From the NCBI GenBank assembly GCA_018825725.1, contig JAHKBC010000218.1, positions 1-7,632 of the forward strand: a stretch of DNA of 7,632 bases, given 5' to 3'. Origin of the DNA: Candidatus Omnitrophota bacterium (GTDB lineage: Bacteria; Omnitrophota; Gorgyraeia; Gygaellales; Profunditerraquicolaceae). The notes under the pieces are model-generated. The model saw only the letters and a list, made by a program, of their open reading frames with translations, did not search any database and was not told the origin of the DNA. Of the stretch, positions 1-6,688 are shown piece after piece. How positions within the stretch are numbered: position 1 is the first letter of the stretch; every line of letters starts with the position of its first letter. The position numbers were made by a program, and so were the translations under genes.

Positions 1-1
1 T

Positions 2-3000
2 GCTTTTGTAATCGAGAATTATAATACCGCTAAGCCTTTGGCAAGTTTTTTCCCGGGAATCTCCGGAGAATACGGTATACCTATGTGGGTTTTTTACGTT
101 AACCGGGGCCAGGGTGTAGTAAGTTTCGGCATTAAGGACCGGGACAGCTCGATTATGGAATTTCTTCCGGCAAATAAGGCCTGGGAGTCTGTGTCGCTAT
201 CGGGTTTCCGCACTTTTATTAAAGTAATGGGTAGTAATAAAAGCCTTTTTTATGAACCTTTTCATAACGGGTTCTCAAGTATCGGCTATAAGCTTACCAA
301 CCGCATGTCCATCACTTCTTATGACCTGAGGATTGAAGAAGATAATTTATCTCTGGGGCTTAGGACCGAGGTTGATTATTTTAATATTCCTTCGGATAAT
401 TATGCGGGCTTGGTGAGGATTTTGACCTTAAGGAATTTAAGCAACAAGATTAAGCGTATTCAGCTGCTTGACGGCCTGCCTAAGATTGTCCCTTATGGAG
501 TAAATTATTTCTTCTTAAAAAGGCTCAGTCGTACTATTGAAGCCTGGATGACGGTAGAGAATCTGGAAAAGGGAGTTCCCTTTTATAAGCTGGGCGTAGA
601 CCCGGTTGACCGGCCACAGGTAGTACATCTTAAGGAAGGCAATTTCTACCTTCCTTTCAGTTACGAAAAGGGCAGTTGCCGGATTATTAAACCTATTGTT
701 GACCCCGAGGCTATTTTTGGCCCGGTATTGGATTTTTCTTACCCGTATTATTTTCTTAAAGATAAAGTTTTTAAATACCCCAAGGTTCAACTTGCCAAAA
801 ATAAGACTCCTTGCGGAGTAACTTTGATCAATGCGCAAATACCTCCTCTATCCGAAATAAAGCTCTATTCAATTATCGGAAATATGCGTTCGCTGCACTT
901 GCTTAATGACGCGGTTCCGCGGATTGCCAAAAAAGAATACCTGGAGCATAAGAGAAAAGAAAATATAGGGATAATTGAGGCATTGCAGAATGATATTGAT
1001 ACCAAAAGCTCCTGTCGAGAGTTTGATTTATATTCACGGCAGACCTATCTGGATAATATTATGCGTGGGGGTTATCCGGTTATTTTTAAGTCTAAACTGC
1101 ACAAAACCGTTTTTTATTTATATTCCCGTAAACACGGGGACTTGGAGCGTGATTATAATAAATTCCAGATCCAGCCGACATATTTCTCTCAAGGTAACGG
1201 TAATTACCGCGATATAAATCAAAACCGCAGGTGTGATGTCTGGTTTAATCCCGAAGTCCAGGACGACAATATCATTACTTTTTTTAACCTTATTCAAACA
1301 GATGGTTTCAATCCCCTGGTAGTAAAAGGGGTGTCTTTTATCTTGACTAAACCTGATGAGTTTAAGCCCGTGTTGGAGAGCTTGGTAAAGGCTAAAGTGA
1401 CGCCTGAGATTCTGGAATTCTTTGAAAAGCCATTCACTCCGGGAAGCGTAATCTTGTTTTTGGAAGAAAAAAAGATTACGCTAAAGGTAAAATCCGAAGA
1501 GTTCATTAATGTATTATTGTCGCATTGCGATAAGATTCAGGAGGCATACCATAAGGAGGGTTATTGGACAGACCACTGGGTATATAACCTGGATTTATTG
1601 GAGAACTATCTGGCCATATACCCGGAGAAGTCGGAAGAAATTTTATTCAATAAACGGGTATTTACCTTTTTTGACAATGACCAGGTGGTTAAGCCGCGCT
1701 CTTGCAAATATATCCTGCTGGATCAAAAGCCCAAGCAGCTTCATGCCCTCTATAGCGATGAAGAAAAAAAAGACATTATCTTTAAGAGAAAAATGCAGAT
1801 CCGTTTAAGCAGAAAGGATTACGGAAGGGGTGAAATTTATTATACTAGTTTAATCAACAAGCTTATGTGCCTGGTGGTAAATAAGTCTGCATCTTTAGAT
1901 CCTCAAGGCTCAGGTATTGAGATGGAGTCAGACAAGCCTAACTGGTTTGATGCTTTAAACGGCCTGCCTGCCCTTTTTGGATCTTCTACTTGTGAAACCT
2001 TTGAGCTTAAGAGGTTGGGCAAATTTATTAAAGAAAAACTTCAGATGTCAGGAATTAAAAATATAGCATTGAGCGAAGAAATACATGATTTTCTTGACAG
2101 CCTGGATAAAATAATAAAGGAGTATCTGGAGCTCGGCGCGGTTAACAGGGATTATATTTATTGGGATAAGAGTTCAACCTTAAAGGAAAATTACCGTTTA
2201 AAAAACCGCTTTGGCCTTAGCGGTAAAGAAGTTGATGTCAGCTCCTCTAGTTTAATTTCTTTTCTTAACAATCTCCTTATAAAGATAGATATTGGCCTGA
2301 ATAAGGCCTTGGTTAAAAAGGATAATATTTATACCGCCTATTTCTATTATGAGGTTTTGGAATATGATCAGATTAAAGATGGCTTTATTATGCCGCGGAA
2401 GTTTACTCAAAAAAGGCTTCCCTTCTTCCTGGAATCTCAAGTGCATGCTTTAAGATTGGTTAATGACATAGGCCAGGCTCGGAGATTGTATCGTGCAGTC
2501 AGGAATAGTCAGTTATATGATAAGAAATTAGGGATGTACAAGGTTACTGCTCCGCTTGATGCTATGCCTGAAGAAATTGGCAGGTGCCGCGCTTTTACTC
2601 CCGGGTGGCTGGAGAATGAATCAATCTGGCTTCATATGGAATATAAGTATCTCCTGGAGATTATAAAATGCGGGCTCTACGAAGAATTTTATGCGGATTT
2701 TAAAGGTATGCTTATACCTTTTCAGGATCCAGCGCGTTACGGCAGGAGTATTTTAGAAAACTCTTCTTTTCTGGTTAGCAGCGCCTTTCCCGACAAGCGC
2801 CTGCATGGAACCGGTTTTGTTAGCCGTCTATCAGGCTCGACCGCCGAATTTTTGAATATCTGGCTTTTGATGAATATAGGCAAGGAGCCATTCTTTCTAA
2901 ATGACAAAAAGCAATTATGCCTAAAATTTGATCCGATATTACCGAAATGGCTTTTTAATAAGGATAAGTCCTACAGTTTTAATTTCTTAAGTAAAATCAT

Positions 3001-3184
3001 GGTTACTTACCATAATCCTCGTATGAAAAACACATTTGGCCCTGACTGCGTCCGGATAAGAAGGATATCTTTTAAGGATCAGTTGGGAAATCCTGTAGAA
3101 TTGAGCTCTTCTTTAATACCTGCCCCTTATGCGCAGCAGATCCGCTCTCGTTTAATCCAAAGGATTGATATTTACCTTAAATAA
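2..3184 (+). CDS. GH94/GH36-type glycoside phosphorylase-like protein, 5' end outside window
   Basis: Large protein resembling the 'cellobiose phosphorylase' or GH36-type glycosyl hydrolase proteins, which have an N-terminal beta-sandwich and an (alpha/alpha)6 catalytic barrel. The frame is open to the left edge: codons from position 2 read AFVIENYNTAKPL and run straight into the conserved-looking stretch GISGEYGIPMWVFYVNRGQG, so the TTG at 38 is not the true start. The window holds 1,060 codons. Counting from position 2, visible motifs are HGDLERDYN (about codon 378), QGNGNYRDINQNRR (397), GYWTDHWVYNLDLL (520), NWFDALNGLPALFGSS (647), GRSILENSSF (914) and GTGFVSRLSGSTAEF (936). Family members would phosphorolyse or hydrolyse a beta-glucan-type oligosaccharide. 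The substrate cannot be read from sequence, and the NWFD stretch differs from the DWND motif of characterised GH94 enzymes. It ends in tandem stops TAATAA and is convergent with the next gene. The family call is from recalled motifs; the activity is uncertain. Confidence 0.75.
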   Translation, partial: AFVIENYNTAKPLASFFPGISGEYGIPMWVFYVNRGQGVVSFGIKDRDSSIMEFLPANKAWESVSLSGFRTFIKVMGSNKSLFYEPFHNGFSSIGYKLTNRMSITSYDLRIEEDNLSLGLRTEVDYFNIPSDNYAGLVRILTLRNLSNKIKRIQLLDGLPKIVPYGVNYFFLKRLSRTIEAWMTVENLEKGVPFYKLGVDPVDRPQVVHLKEGNFYLPFSYEKGSCRIIKPIVDPEAIFGPVLDFSYPYYFLKDKVFKYPKVQLAKNKTPCGVTLINAQIPPLSEIKLYSIIGNMRSLHLLNDAVPRIAKKEYLEHKRKENIGIIEALQNDIDTKSSCREFDLYSRQTYLDNIMRGGYPVIFKSKLHKTVFYLYSRKHGDLERDYNKFQIQPTYFSQGNGNYRDINQNRRCDVWFNPEVQDDNIITFFNLIQTDGFNPLVVKGVSFILTKPDEFKPVLESLVKAKVTPEILEFFEKPFTPGSVILFLEEKKITLKVKSEEFINVLLSHCDKIQEAYHKEGYWTDHWVYNLDLLENYLAIYPEKSEEILFNKRVFTFFDNDQVVKPRSCKYILLDQKPKQLHALYSDEEKKDIIFKRKMQIRLSRKDYGRGEIYYTSLINKLMCLVVNKSASLDPQGSGIEMESDKPNWFDALNGLPALFGSSTCETFELKRLGKFIKEKLQMSGIKNIALSEEIHDFLDSLDKIIKEYLELGAVNRDYIYWDKSSTLKENYRLKNRFGLSGKEVDVSSSSLISFLNNLLIKIDIGLNKALVKKDNIYTAYFYYEVLEYDQIKDGFIMPRKFTQKRLPFFLESQVHALRLVNDIGQARRLYRAVRNSQLYDKKLGMYKVTAPLDAMPEEIGRCRAFTPGWLENESIWLHMEYKYLLEIIKCGLYEEFYADFKGMLIPFQDPARYGRSILENSSFLVSSAFPDKRLHGTGFVSRLSGSTAEFLNIWLLMNIGKEPFFLNDKKQLCLKFDPILPKWLFNKDKSYSFNFLSKIMVTYHNPRMKNTFGPDCVRIRRISFKDQLGNPVELSSSLIPAPYAQQIRSRLIQRIDIYLK

Positions 3185-3194
3185 TAAAGTTAAA

Positions 3195-5909
3195 TTAGAA
3201 TTTGCGGCGGTAATAAAGGCGGATAATATGCTGGATATCCAGCACTGAAAGTGAGCCGCCAAAAGGGTCAAAGGTTACTGCTCCTATTGGGGTATAGCCT
3301 GATTCTCCGTACTGTAAAATCAATTCATCGTCACTGGTTCTATGGTATCTTAATTCTGCGAAGAAATTATGATGTCCGGCTGGCGTGGTAATACCTTGTT
3401 GCAGGCGTTCTAGATCCTTCCAGCGCGAATAAACATATTTCAAATAAAGGCCTAATTTCTCAGTAGGTAAATAACCGATTTCTACTCCGGCATGATTAAT
3501 GTTGTCCGATGTAGGGCCGGCGCTTTCGAATTCGTTACGCGTATAATCAAAATATACCTCCATTTTATCGATAGGATTAATTCTTAATCCTGCCTTAAAG
3601 ATATCGTAAAACGGATACGGGGCATTGGGAAAAAGCCCCTGGCTGTAAAGCCAGCTGTTCATTTCGCGGTAGCGCATAGAATTTTCCCAGTAAAGATAAG
3701 CACGATTTGCGCTGTTTAATATGCCTCGGGGATAATTGTCATAAGCTAAAGTGTAATCATTAGTGTGTTCCCATACCCCGTTGAGGGCAAGCCAATCATA
3801 AAAAGCATATTCTAATCCTAAGGAGCCTGTTTTAAGCGATGGGTCGTCGGCGTCTCTAATCTGGTCATTAATTAATAACCTACCGGAAACAGCGTCGTAT
3901 AAGAATGGGTCCTCCCCAGCGGTTGTTTTAGGCATATATTGGTAAAGGGCTAGACCCTTGGCAGTCAGTTTATCGGTTACCTTTAAAGTTATTTCATCGC
4001 GCGCGACATTCTCCACAAACTTACCGTTGGCTAGGTGCACATTACGCACATCAAAGAGGTTTTCTAACCTTTCCGGCCATAGGGTTTCTATTCTAAAACC
4101 AAAGGCATCCCTTCCGGAATCAATCCCATCTCCAATGCCAAAAGGTTTAATGTCATTCCAACTCATGGCTGCAGAATAAATTCCGGCATAATAATATTCA
4201 AAAGGCTTGCGAAAGGTAAGATGTCTCGACCACTGGCTGTCTTTACGCGTATTCTTATAGTTGCTTAATGCCGGAGTAAAGCCTTCATCCATGTGCGCGG
4301 CATAAAATCGGCTCTTTACAATCATGGTTTCGCCTTTATCGGCCTTTAAGTCGTCGTAGCTTGAGTCGATAATTTCCCTGGAGGGATATCGATTGACTAA
4401 AGAGAAGTAAAATGAATTACCGCGCCACTTTCTTCTATAGCCAGGGCTAGTAATGTCACTTTGGGTTTGTGACGTTGCTGCTTCTAAAGATATTTTGGTT
4501 CCTTCTTTGACTTCCAGGCTCAAATCAGTCCCAAAGACATTATTGCGCGAATCTATCTTGGAGTTATCATCTAAGTTAAGCCCGGCGCGCATGCTGTGAG
4601 TAAACCCGAGAATGGATCTATCTCCAATGCGCTGTTTAAACCTGGAGGCAGTGATGACATTATCGACTTCAGAATAGTCCTGCCATAATCCTTTAGGAGC
4701 AGCTAATGTGCTTTTTAGTTCCGTGCCATCCTGTGGATTAAATTCAAAAGAAAAGCCCCTGAGCGCGGTTAGATATGTTGCGTCGCTGTCTTTGGTTAAA
4801 GCAGCCAGTTGATCATCCCAGGCTCCGGGTGTAAAATCTACTGGTGGTCCGGCATTAGTATTGAGTATTCCTCCCCTCCATTTATAAAGCCATGGGCTGG
4901 CTTCCCACCAGGCATGGTTATTGGTCAGGCGCAACGGGTCATCGCTGGTAAGGGCTTGGGTTTGATAGGCCATCGGAAAAAATCTAACCTTCGCAACATC
5001 ATTTTTATAATCTACCCAAAGTTCCCTTAAGGGTTGAAAATCTCTTTGTATTTTGGTTTCTGGTATATTAAAGGTATCTGAAGGCCAGTAAGCGCCATAT
5101 GTAGTGAAAGCGTCTGTGCCGTATTTTCCAACTTTAGTTTCAGGCAGGCTAAATGAATTTCCTAAACTCTGAGTATAGACTGTTTCCGGGATAGTGTAAC
5201 CGGTGTTCGACCAGTATTTTAGTTCGATTTCCGCATAGTCTCCCCATCCGCTGGTTACAGTTGTCTTTGGGCCTTTACCGGTAAAGCTCCAGGGGTCAAT
5301 GGTTATATCCGTATGAAATCCAAGTCCTTCTTGATTATCAGTATCGACATTGACCCTTAAACGGTCAAAGATTCTGGGGTCGTAAGTATTATAGCGGTTA
5401 TTATAAGCCGATTTATCTGTTAGTGTACGCCAGTTTTCTTCGTTAAGATCAAAATTTGACCTTTTCCAGATTGTGTCCCTAGTATCAATACCCAGGCCTA
5501 ATTGCGCTTCTCCCTTAATCTTTATTCCTGAATGTGGTTTATCTTGGATTGGTGTAGAATATTTGACTGGGCTTGCAGTAATTGGTTGTGGCAGGAGTCC
5601 GGCAATGGTTTTTTCCATAACATCATCGCGGTTTGTTTGAGAAGTCATTGCGGATGCTGACACAATTGGTTTGGGTGCACTGCGGTTGGCCAGTGTCTTT
5701 AGATACTTGTTGGCCAATTCATTTCTCGGGTCAATGAGCAGGACTTTCCTGAATTCCATAGCAGCATCTTCGTAGCGTCCGCTCCGATAAAATGATTCAC
5801 CTACTTCCAAAAGAAAATCGGCAGCCTGAGATGCGGCCAGGCAGGTCTTAATGGTAAAAGTTAGGCTGAATAGTACAATTAAAACTATCGTTAATATTTT
5901 TTTAATCAT
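3195..5909 (-). CDS. Secreted TPR plus outer-membrane beta-barrel-like protein (904 aa)
   Basis: Predicted outer-membrane protein. Residues 1-25 form a classical signal peptide: MIKK, then a hydrophobic core, then cleavage near CLA|AS. Residues about 30-68 look like a single TPR hairpin (GESFYRSGRYEDAAMEF, then VLLIDPRNELA). A proline- and threonine-rich linker to about residue 125 leads into some 780 residues of alternating hydrophobic/polar, tyrosine- and tryptophan-rich sequence typical of beta strands. The mature part has no cysteine. The last residues are RLYYRRKF, ending in phenylalanine as expected of a BAM recognition signal. A TPR region fused to a barrel recalls exopolysaccharide exporters such as PgaA and BcsC, but those carry many TPRs, so a generic porin or alginate-export-like role is equally possible. 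The ATG at 5909 is supported by the signal peptide, although no Shine-Dalgarno precedes it. A promoter (6049-6077) and an attenuator-like leader lie upstream. The specific function is unknown. Confidence 0.85.
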   Translation of the reverse strand: MIKKILTIVLIVLFSLTFTIKTCLAASQAADFLLEVGESFYRSGRYEDAAMEFRKVLLIDPRNELANKYLKTLANRSAPKPIVSASAMTSQTNRDDVMEKTIAGLLPQPITASPVKYSTPIQDKPHSGIKIKGEAQLGLGIDTRDTIWKRSNFDLNEENWRTLTDKSAYNNRYNTYDPRIFDRLRVNVDTDNQEGLGFHTDITIDPWSFTGKGPKTTVTSGWGDYAEIELKYWSNTGYTIPETVYTQSLGNSFSLPETKVGKYGTDAFTTYGAYWPSDTFNIPETKIQRDFQPLRELWVDYKNDVAKVRFFPMAYQTQALTSDDPLRLTNNHAWWEASPWLYKWRGGILNTNAGPPVDFTPGAWDDQLAALTKDSDATYLTALRGFSFEFNPQDGTELKSTLAAPKGLWQDYSEVDNVITASRFKQRIGDRSILGFTHSMRAGLNLDDNSKIDSRNNVFGTDLSLEVKEGTKISLEAATSQTQSDITSPGYRRKWRGNSFYFSLVNRYPSREIIDSSYDDLKADKGETMIVKSRFYAAHMDEGFTPALSNYKNTRKDSQWSRHLTFRKPFEYYYAGIYSAAMSWNDIKPFGIGDGIDSGRDAFGFRIETLWPERLENLFDVRNVHLANGKFVENVARDEITLKVTDKLTAKGLALYQYMPKTTAGEDPFLYDAVSGRLLINDQIRDADDPSLKTGSLGLEYAFYDWLALNGVWEHTNDYTLAYDNYPRGILNSANRAYLYWENSMRYREMNSWLYSQGLFPNAPYPFYDIFKAGLRINPIDKMEVYFDYTRNEFESAGPTSDNINHAGVEIGYLPTEKLGLYLKYVYSRWKDLERLQQGITTPAGHHNFFAELRYHRTSDDELILQYGESGYTPIGAVTFDPFGGSLSVLDIQHIIRLYYRRKF

Positions 5910-5923
5910 ATTAAATCGAGCAT
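5906..5923 (-). other. Five-codon upstream ORF overlapping the barrel-gene start
   Basis: ATG CTC GAT TTA ATA TGA (MLDLI) directly follows the U-run of the leader. Its TGA shares an ATGA overlap with the ATG of the barrel gene, the arrangement seen in translationally coupled genes. It has no Shine-Dalgarno of its own, because the bases before it are the T8 tract. It may be chance. It is listed because the barrel gene itself lacks a visible ribosome-binding site. Confidence 0.25.
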
Positions 5924-5949
5924 AAAAAAAACCGAATTGACCCCGGTCT
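5924..5949 (-). terminator. Terminator-like hairpin plus U8 in the barrel-gene leader
   Basis: Read on the minus strand, ACCG (5947-5944) pairs with CGGT (5934-5931). The stem can be extended outward by G-U and A-U pairs (5948/5930, 5949/5929) and inward by G-U wobbles. Eight T residues (5931-5924) follow immediately. The stem is short, so efficiency is uncertain. Its position between the promoter and the ATG at 5909 makes it an attenuator candidate rather than a gene-end terminator. Confidence 0.45.
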
Positions 5950-5993
5950 TATATCCGGCTTATAGTTTGTGGTTTCAACCTGATATCCTCCAT
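5949..5993 (-). CDS. Possible leader peptide upstream of the barrel gene
   Basis: A GGAGG at 5991-5987 sits 8 nt before TTG (5978), which opens a nine-codon ORF, MKPQTISRI, ending in TAA (5951-5949). An in-frame ATG at 5993 would give a 14-residue version but has no Shine-Dalgarno. The stop lies at the foot of the terminator-like hairpin, so a ribosome pausing or terminating there could affect whether the hairpin folds. The ORF is in frame with the barrel gene, separated by this one stop. There is no run of a single amino acid as in amino-acid operon leaders. Its translation is inferred only from the ribosome-binding-site spacing. Confidence 0.35.
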   Translation of the reverse strand: MEDIRLKPQTISRI

Positions 5994-6003
5994 TTTAATC
6001 AGG
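5979..6003 (-). promoter_or_regulatory. Hairpin presenting the leader Shine-Dalgarno in its loop
   Basis: On the minus strand CCTGAT (6003-5998) pairs perfectly with ATCAGG (5984-5979), leaving a 13-nt loop that contains GGAGG (5991-5987). The TTG start of the leader ORF follows directly after the stem. The pyrimidine run TTCCTTCC just upstream could instead pair with GGAGGA, offering an alternative state that hides the ribosome-binding site. The pairing is seen in the sequence; a regulatory role is inferred. Confidence 0.35.
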
Positions 6004-6048
6004 AAGGAATAAAAAAAGATATCTAATTTTGCCTTAAAATATAAACAA

Positions 6049-6077
6049 AGTATAGCCTATAAAATGCTGTTTGTCAA
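6049..6077 (-). promoter_or_regulatory. Sigma70-type promoter for the barrel gene
   Basis: Perfect -35 TTGACA (6077-6072), a 17-bp spacer and -10 TATACT (6054-6049) read toward the barrel gene. Transcription would start near 6042, giving an untranslated leader of about 133 nt before the ATG at 5909. It lies 53 bp past the stop of the 110-residue gene, so the barrel gene is probably transcribed independently and strongly. Confidence 0.8.
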
Positions 6078-6130
6078 CCCGCAGGCATAAATAATTCAAA
6101 TGTCTATTAAGGGATTGCTAAGGGTGGTTT

Positions 6131-6463
6131 CTACTGGCTGGTGGCGTTACTAGATGCGGTTAAATTTATCTTCAGTGAATGCATGAAATTAACCAAGAAC
6201 AATTGGTTGTCATTAGATAAAACAATGCTTCTTTTTAACCGGCAAAAAAAAGTTTCGCTATTATTCTTACTACTCTTCTCCTTATATACATACATATAGG
6301 GTTGGGGAAGTTGGTTGTAAATTTTGTCTATCTCTCTGACCATGTAAACAAAATGACGATGTATTATATAATGAAAACCGTCTTTATCCAAGATTTCGGA
6401 ACTGGATATTATTTTTCTTTTCTTGTTGTTTGAGGTCAGGTTTTTATATAAGATATCGCGCAT
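6131..6463 (-). CDS. Small basic hypothetical protein (110 aa)
   Basis: I recognise no domain. The start is well supported: AAAGGAGG (6478-6471) lies 7 nt before ATG 6463. The protein has no signal peptide or membrane segment, so it is probably cytoplasmic. It is basic (17 Lys/Arg against 9 Asp/Glu), with a lysine-rich N-terminus (NKKRK, residues 13-17), a histidine- and aromatic-rich stretch HYIIHRHFVYMVRE (31-44), a single cysteine in FFCRLKRSI (72-80) and a hydrophobic LFLVNFMHSL (88-97). The basic character would fit nucleic-acid binding, but nothing specific supports that. G+C is about 33% by hand count, lower than the flanking genes (a sampled plsY stretch is near 40%). It has its own promoter and an elaborate leader. 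I vaguely recall similar short proteins from Omnitrophota assemblies but cannot confirm this. The good ribosome-binding site argues that it is a real gene. Confidence 0.75.
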   Translation of the reverse strand: MRDILYKNLTSNNKKRKIISSSEILDKDGFHYIIHRHFVYMVREIDKIYNQLPQPYMYVYKEKSSKNNSETFFCRLKRSIVLSNDNQLFLVNFMHSLKINLTASSNATSQ

Positions 6464-6493
6464 CTTTTACCCTCCTTTCTATAATGGCGTTTT

Positions 6494-6546
6494 AAAAATT
6501 TGCCGGGTTACATAAGCCCTATTTTATGTGTCCTGTAACCCGGCAA
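6494..6546 (-). terminator. 13-bp terminator-like hairpin in the leader of the 110-aa gene
   Basis: TTGCCGGGTTACA (6546-6534, minus strand) pairs perfectly with TGTAACCCGGCAA (6512-6500) across a 21-nt loop. TTTTT (6498-6494) follows one base after the stem. The U-run lies only on the minus-strand side, so the signal is directional and sits between the promoter (6660-6688) and the ATG at 6463. An alternative fold extends the inner helix: ACATAA and TTATGT in the loop region pair when a 7-nt bulge (ACAGGAC) is allowed, so the top of the stem can switch. This is either an attenuator or the 3' end of a short RNA. Confidence 0.6.
6508..6546 (-). CDS. Possible 12-codon leader ORF inside the hairpin
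   Basis: TTG at 6546 opens MPGYRTHKIGLM, stopping at TAA 6510-6508. An AAAGGAGG (6566-6559) lies 12 nt upstream, longer than ideal. The ORF spans the 5' arm, the loop and part of the 3' arm of the 13-bp hairpin, so a translating ribosome would disrupt the stem. It is included because it parallels the leader ORF before the barrel gene. By itself the evidence is weak. Confidence 0.25.
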   Translation of the reverse strand: MPGYRTHKIGLM

Positions 6547-6583
6547 CCCCTATTGACGCCTCCTTTATTGGCTGGCGGGGATT
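6545..6583 (-). promoter_or_regulatory. Bulged stem-loop in the leader of the 110-aa gene
   Basis: On the minus strand AATCCC (6583-6578) can pair with GGGGTT (6550-6545, one G-U). CGCC (6577-6574) pairs with GGCG (6560-6557), leaving a 6-nt bulge TCAATA and a 13-nt loop that includes part of AAAGGAGG. It abuts the 13-bp hairpin and shares TT (6546-6545) with it, so the two helices either stack or compete by two base pairs. Such a bulged stem next to a terminator-like stem resembles a sensor/expression-platform layout, but I match it to no known riboswitch class. Confidence 0.4.
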
Positions 6584-6609
6584 AAATAATTTTTTAAACT
6601 CTTTAGAAA

Positions 6610-6630
6610 TAGCCCAAAAAAAATAGGCTA
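6610..6630 (-). repeat. Short hairpin with U-rich loop in the same leader
   Basis: On the minus strand TAGCC (6630-6626) pairs with GGCTA (6614-6610) around an 11-nt loop containing eight T residues. With a GG bulge, AAA/TTT can extend it. At five core pairs it is weak alone. It is the first of three successive stem-loops between the transcription start (about 6653) and the 110-residue gene. Confidence 0.3.
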
Positions 6631-6659
6631 CCTTTTTAGCTGGTTTACCTTCTTAATTA

Positions 6660-6688
6660 AGTATAAAATGCAAAATCATACTTTTCAA
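6660..6688 (-). promoter_or_regulatory. Sigma70-type promoter for the 110-aa gene
   Basis: A -35 TTGAAA (6688-6683), an exact 17-bp spacer and -10 TATACT (6665-6660) read toward the 110-residue gene. The expected start is near 6653, leaving a leader of about 190 nt. The -10 box and spacer length match the barrel-gene promoter. It lies about 30 bp after the plsY stop with no clear terminator between, so read-through from pgsA-plsY is also possible. Confidence 0.75.

Noticed and set aside
38..40. TTG as the start codon of the phosphorylase-like gene
   Set aside because: The frame is open to the window edge and the upstream residues (FVIENYNTAKPL) read as part of the protein, so the gene is simply truncated by the window.
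5837..5845. Lipoprotein signal at the cysteine in the barrel protein's leader (IKTCLA)
   Set aside because: The residues before Cys (I-K-T) do not fit a lipobox; an ordinary signal peptidase I site after CLA fits better.
5949..5978. Promoter TTGAAA with an 18-19 bp spaced ATATAA/TATAAG inside the barrel-gene leader
   Set aside because: It overlaps the leader ORF, and a much better promoter with exact TTGACA and 17-bp spacing lies about 90 bp upstream; a start here would also run at once into the terminator-like hairpin.
5924..6003. Known riboswitch (c-di-GMP GEMM, preQ1, SAM-II, fluoride, ZTP) in the barrel-gene leader
   Set aside because: The conserved sequence blocks of these classes, as I know them, are not present; only generic hairpins are seen.
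6500..6546. MITE or insertion-sequence remnant suggested by 13-bp inverted repeats
   Set aside because: The unit is only 47 bp, shows no flanking target duplication, and has a directional U-run, which fits a transcription terminator better.
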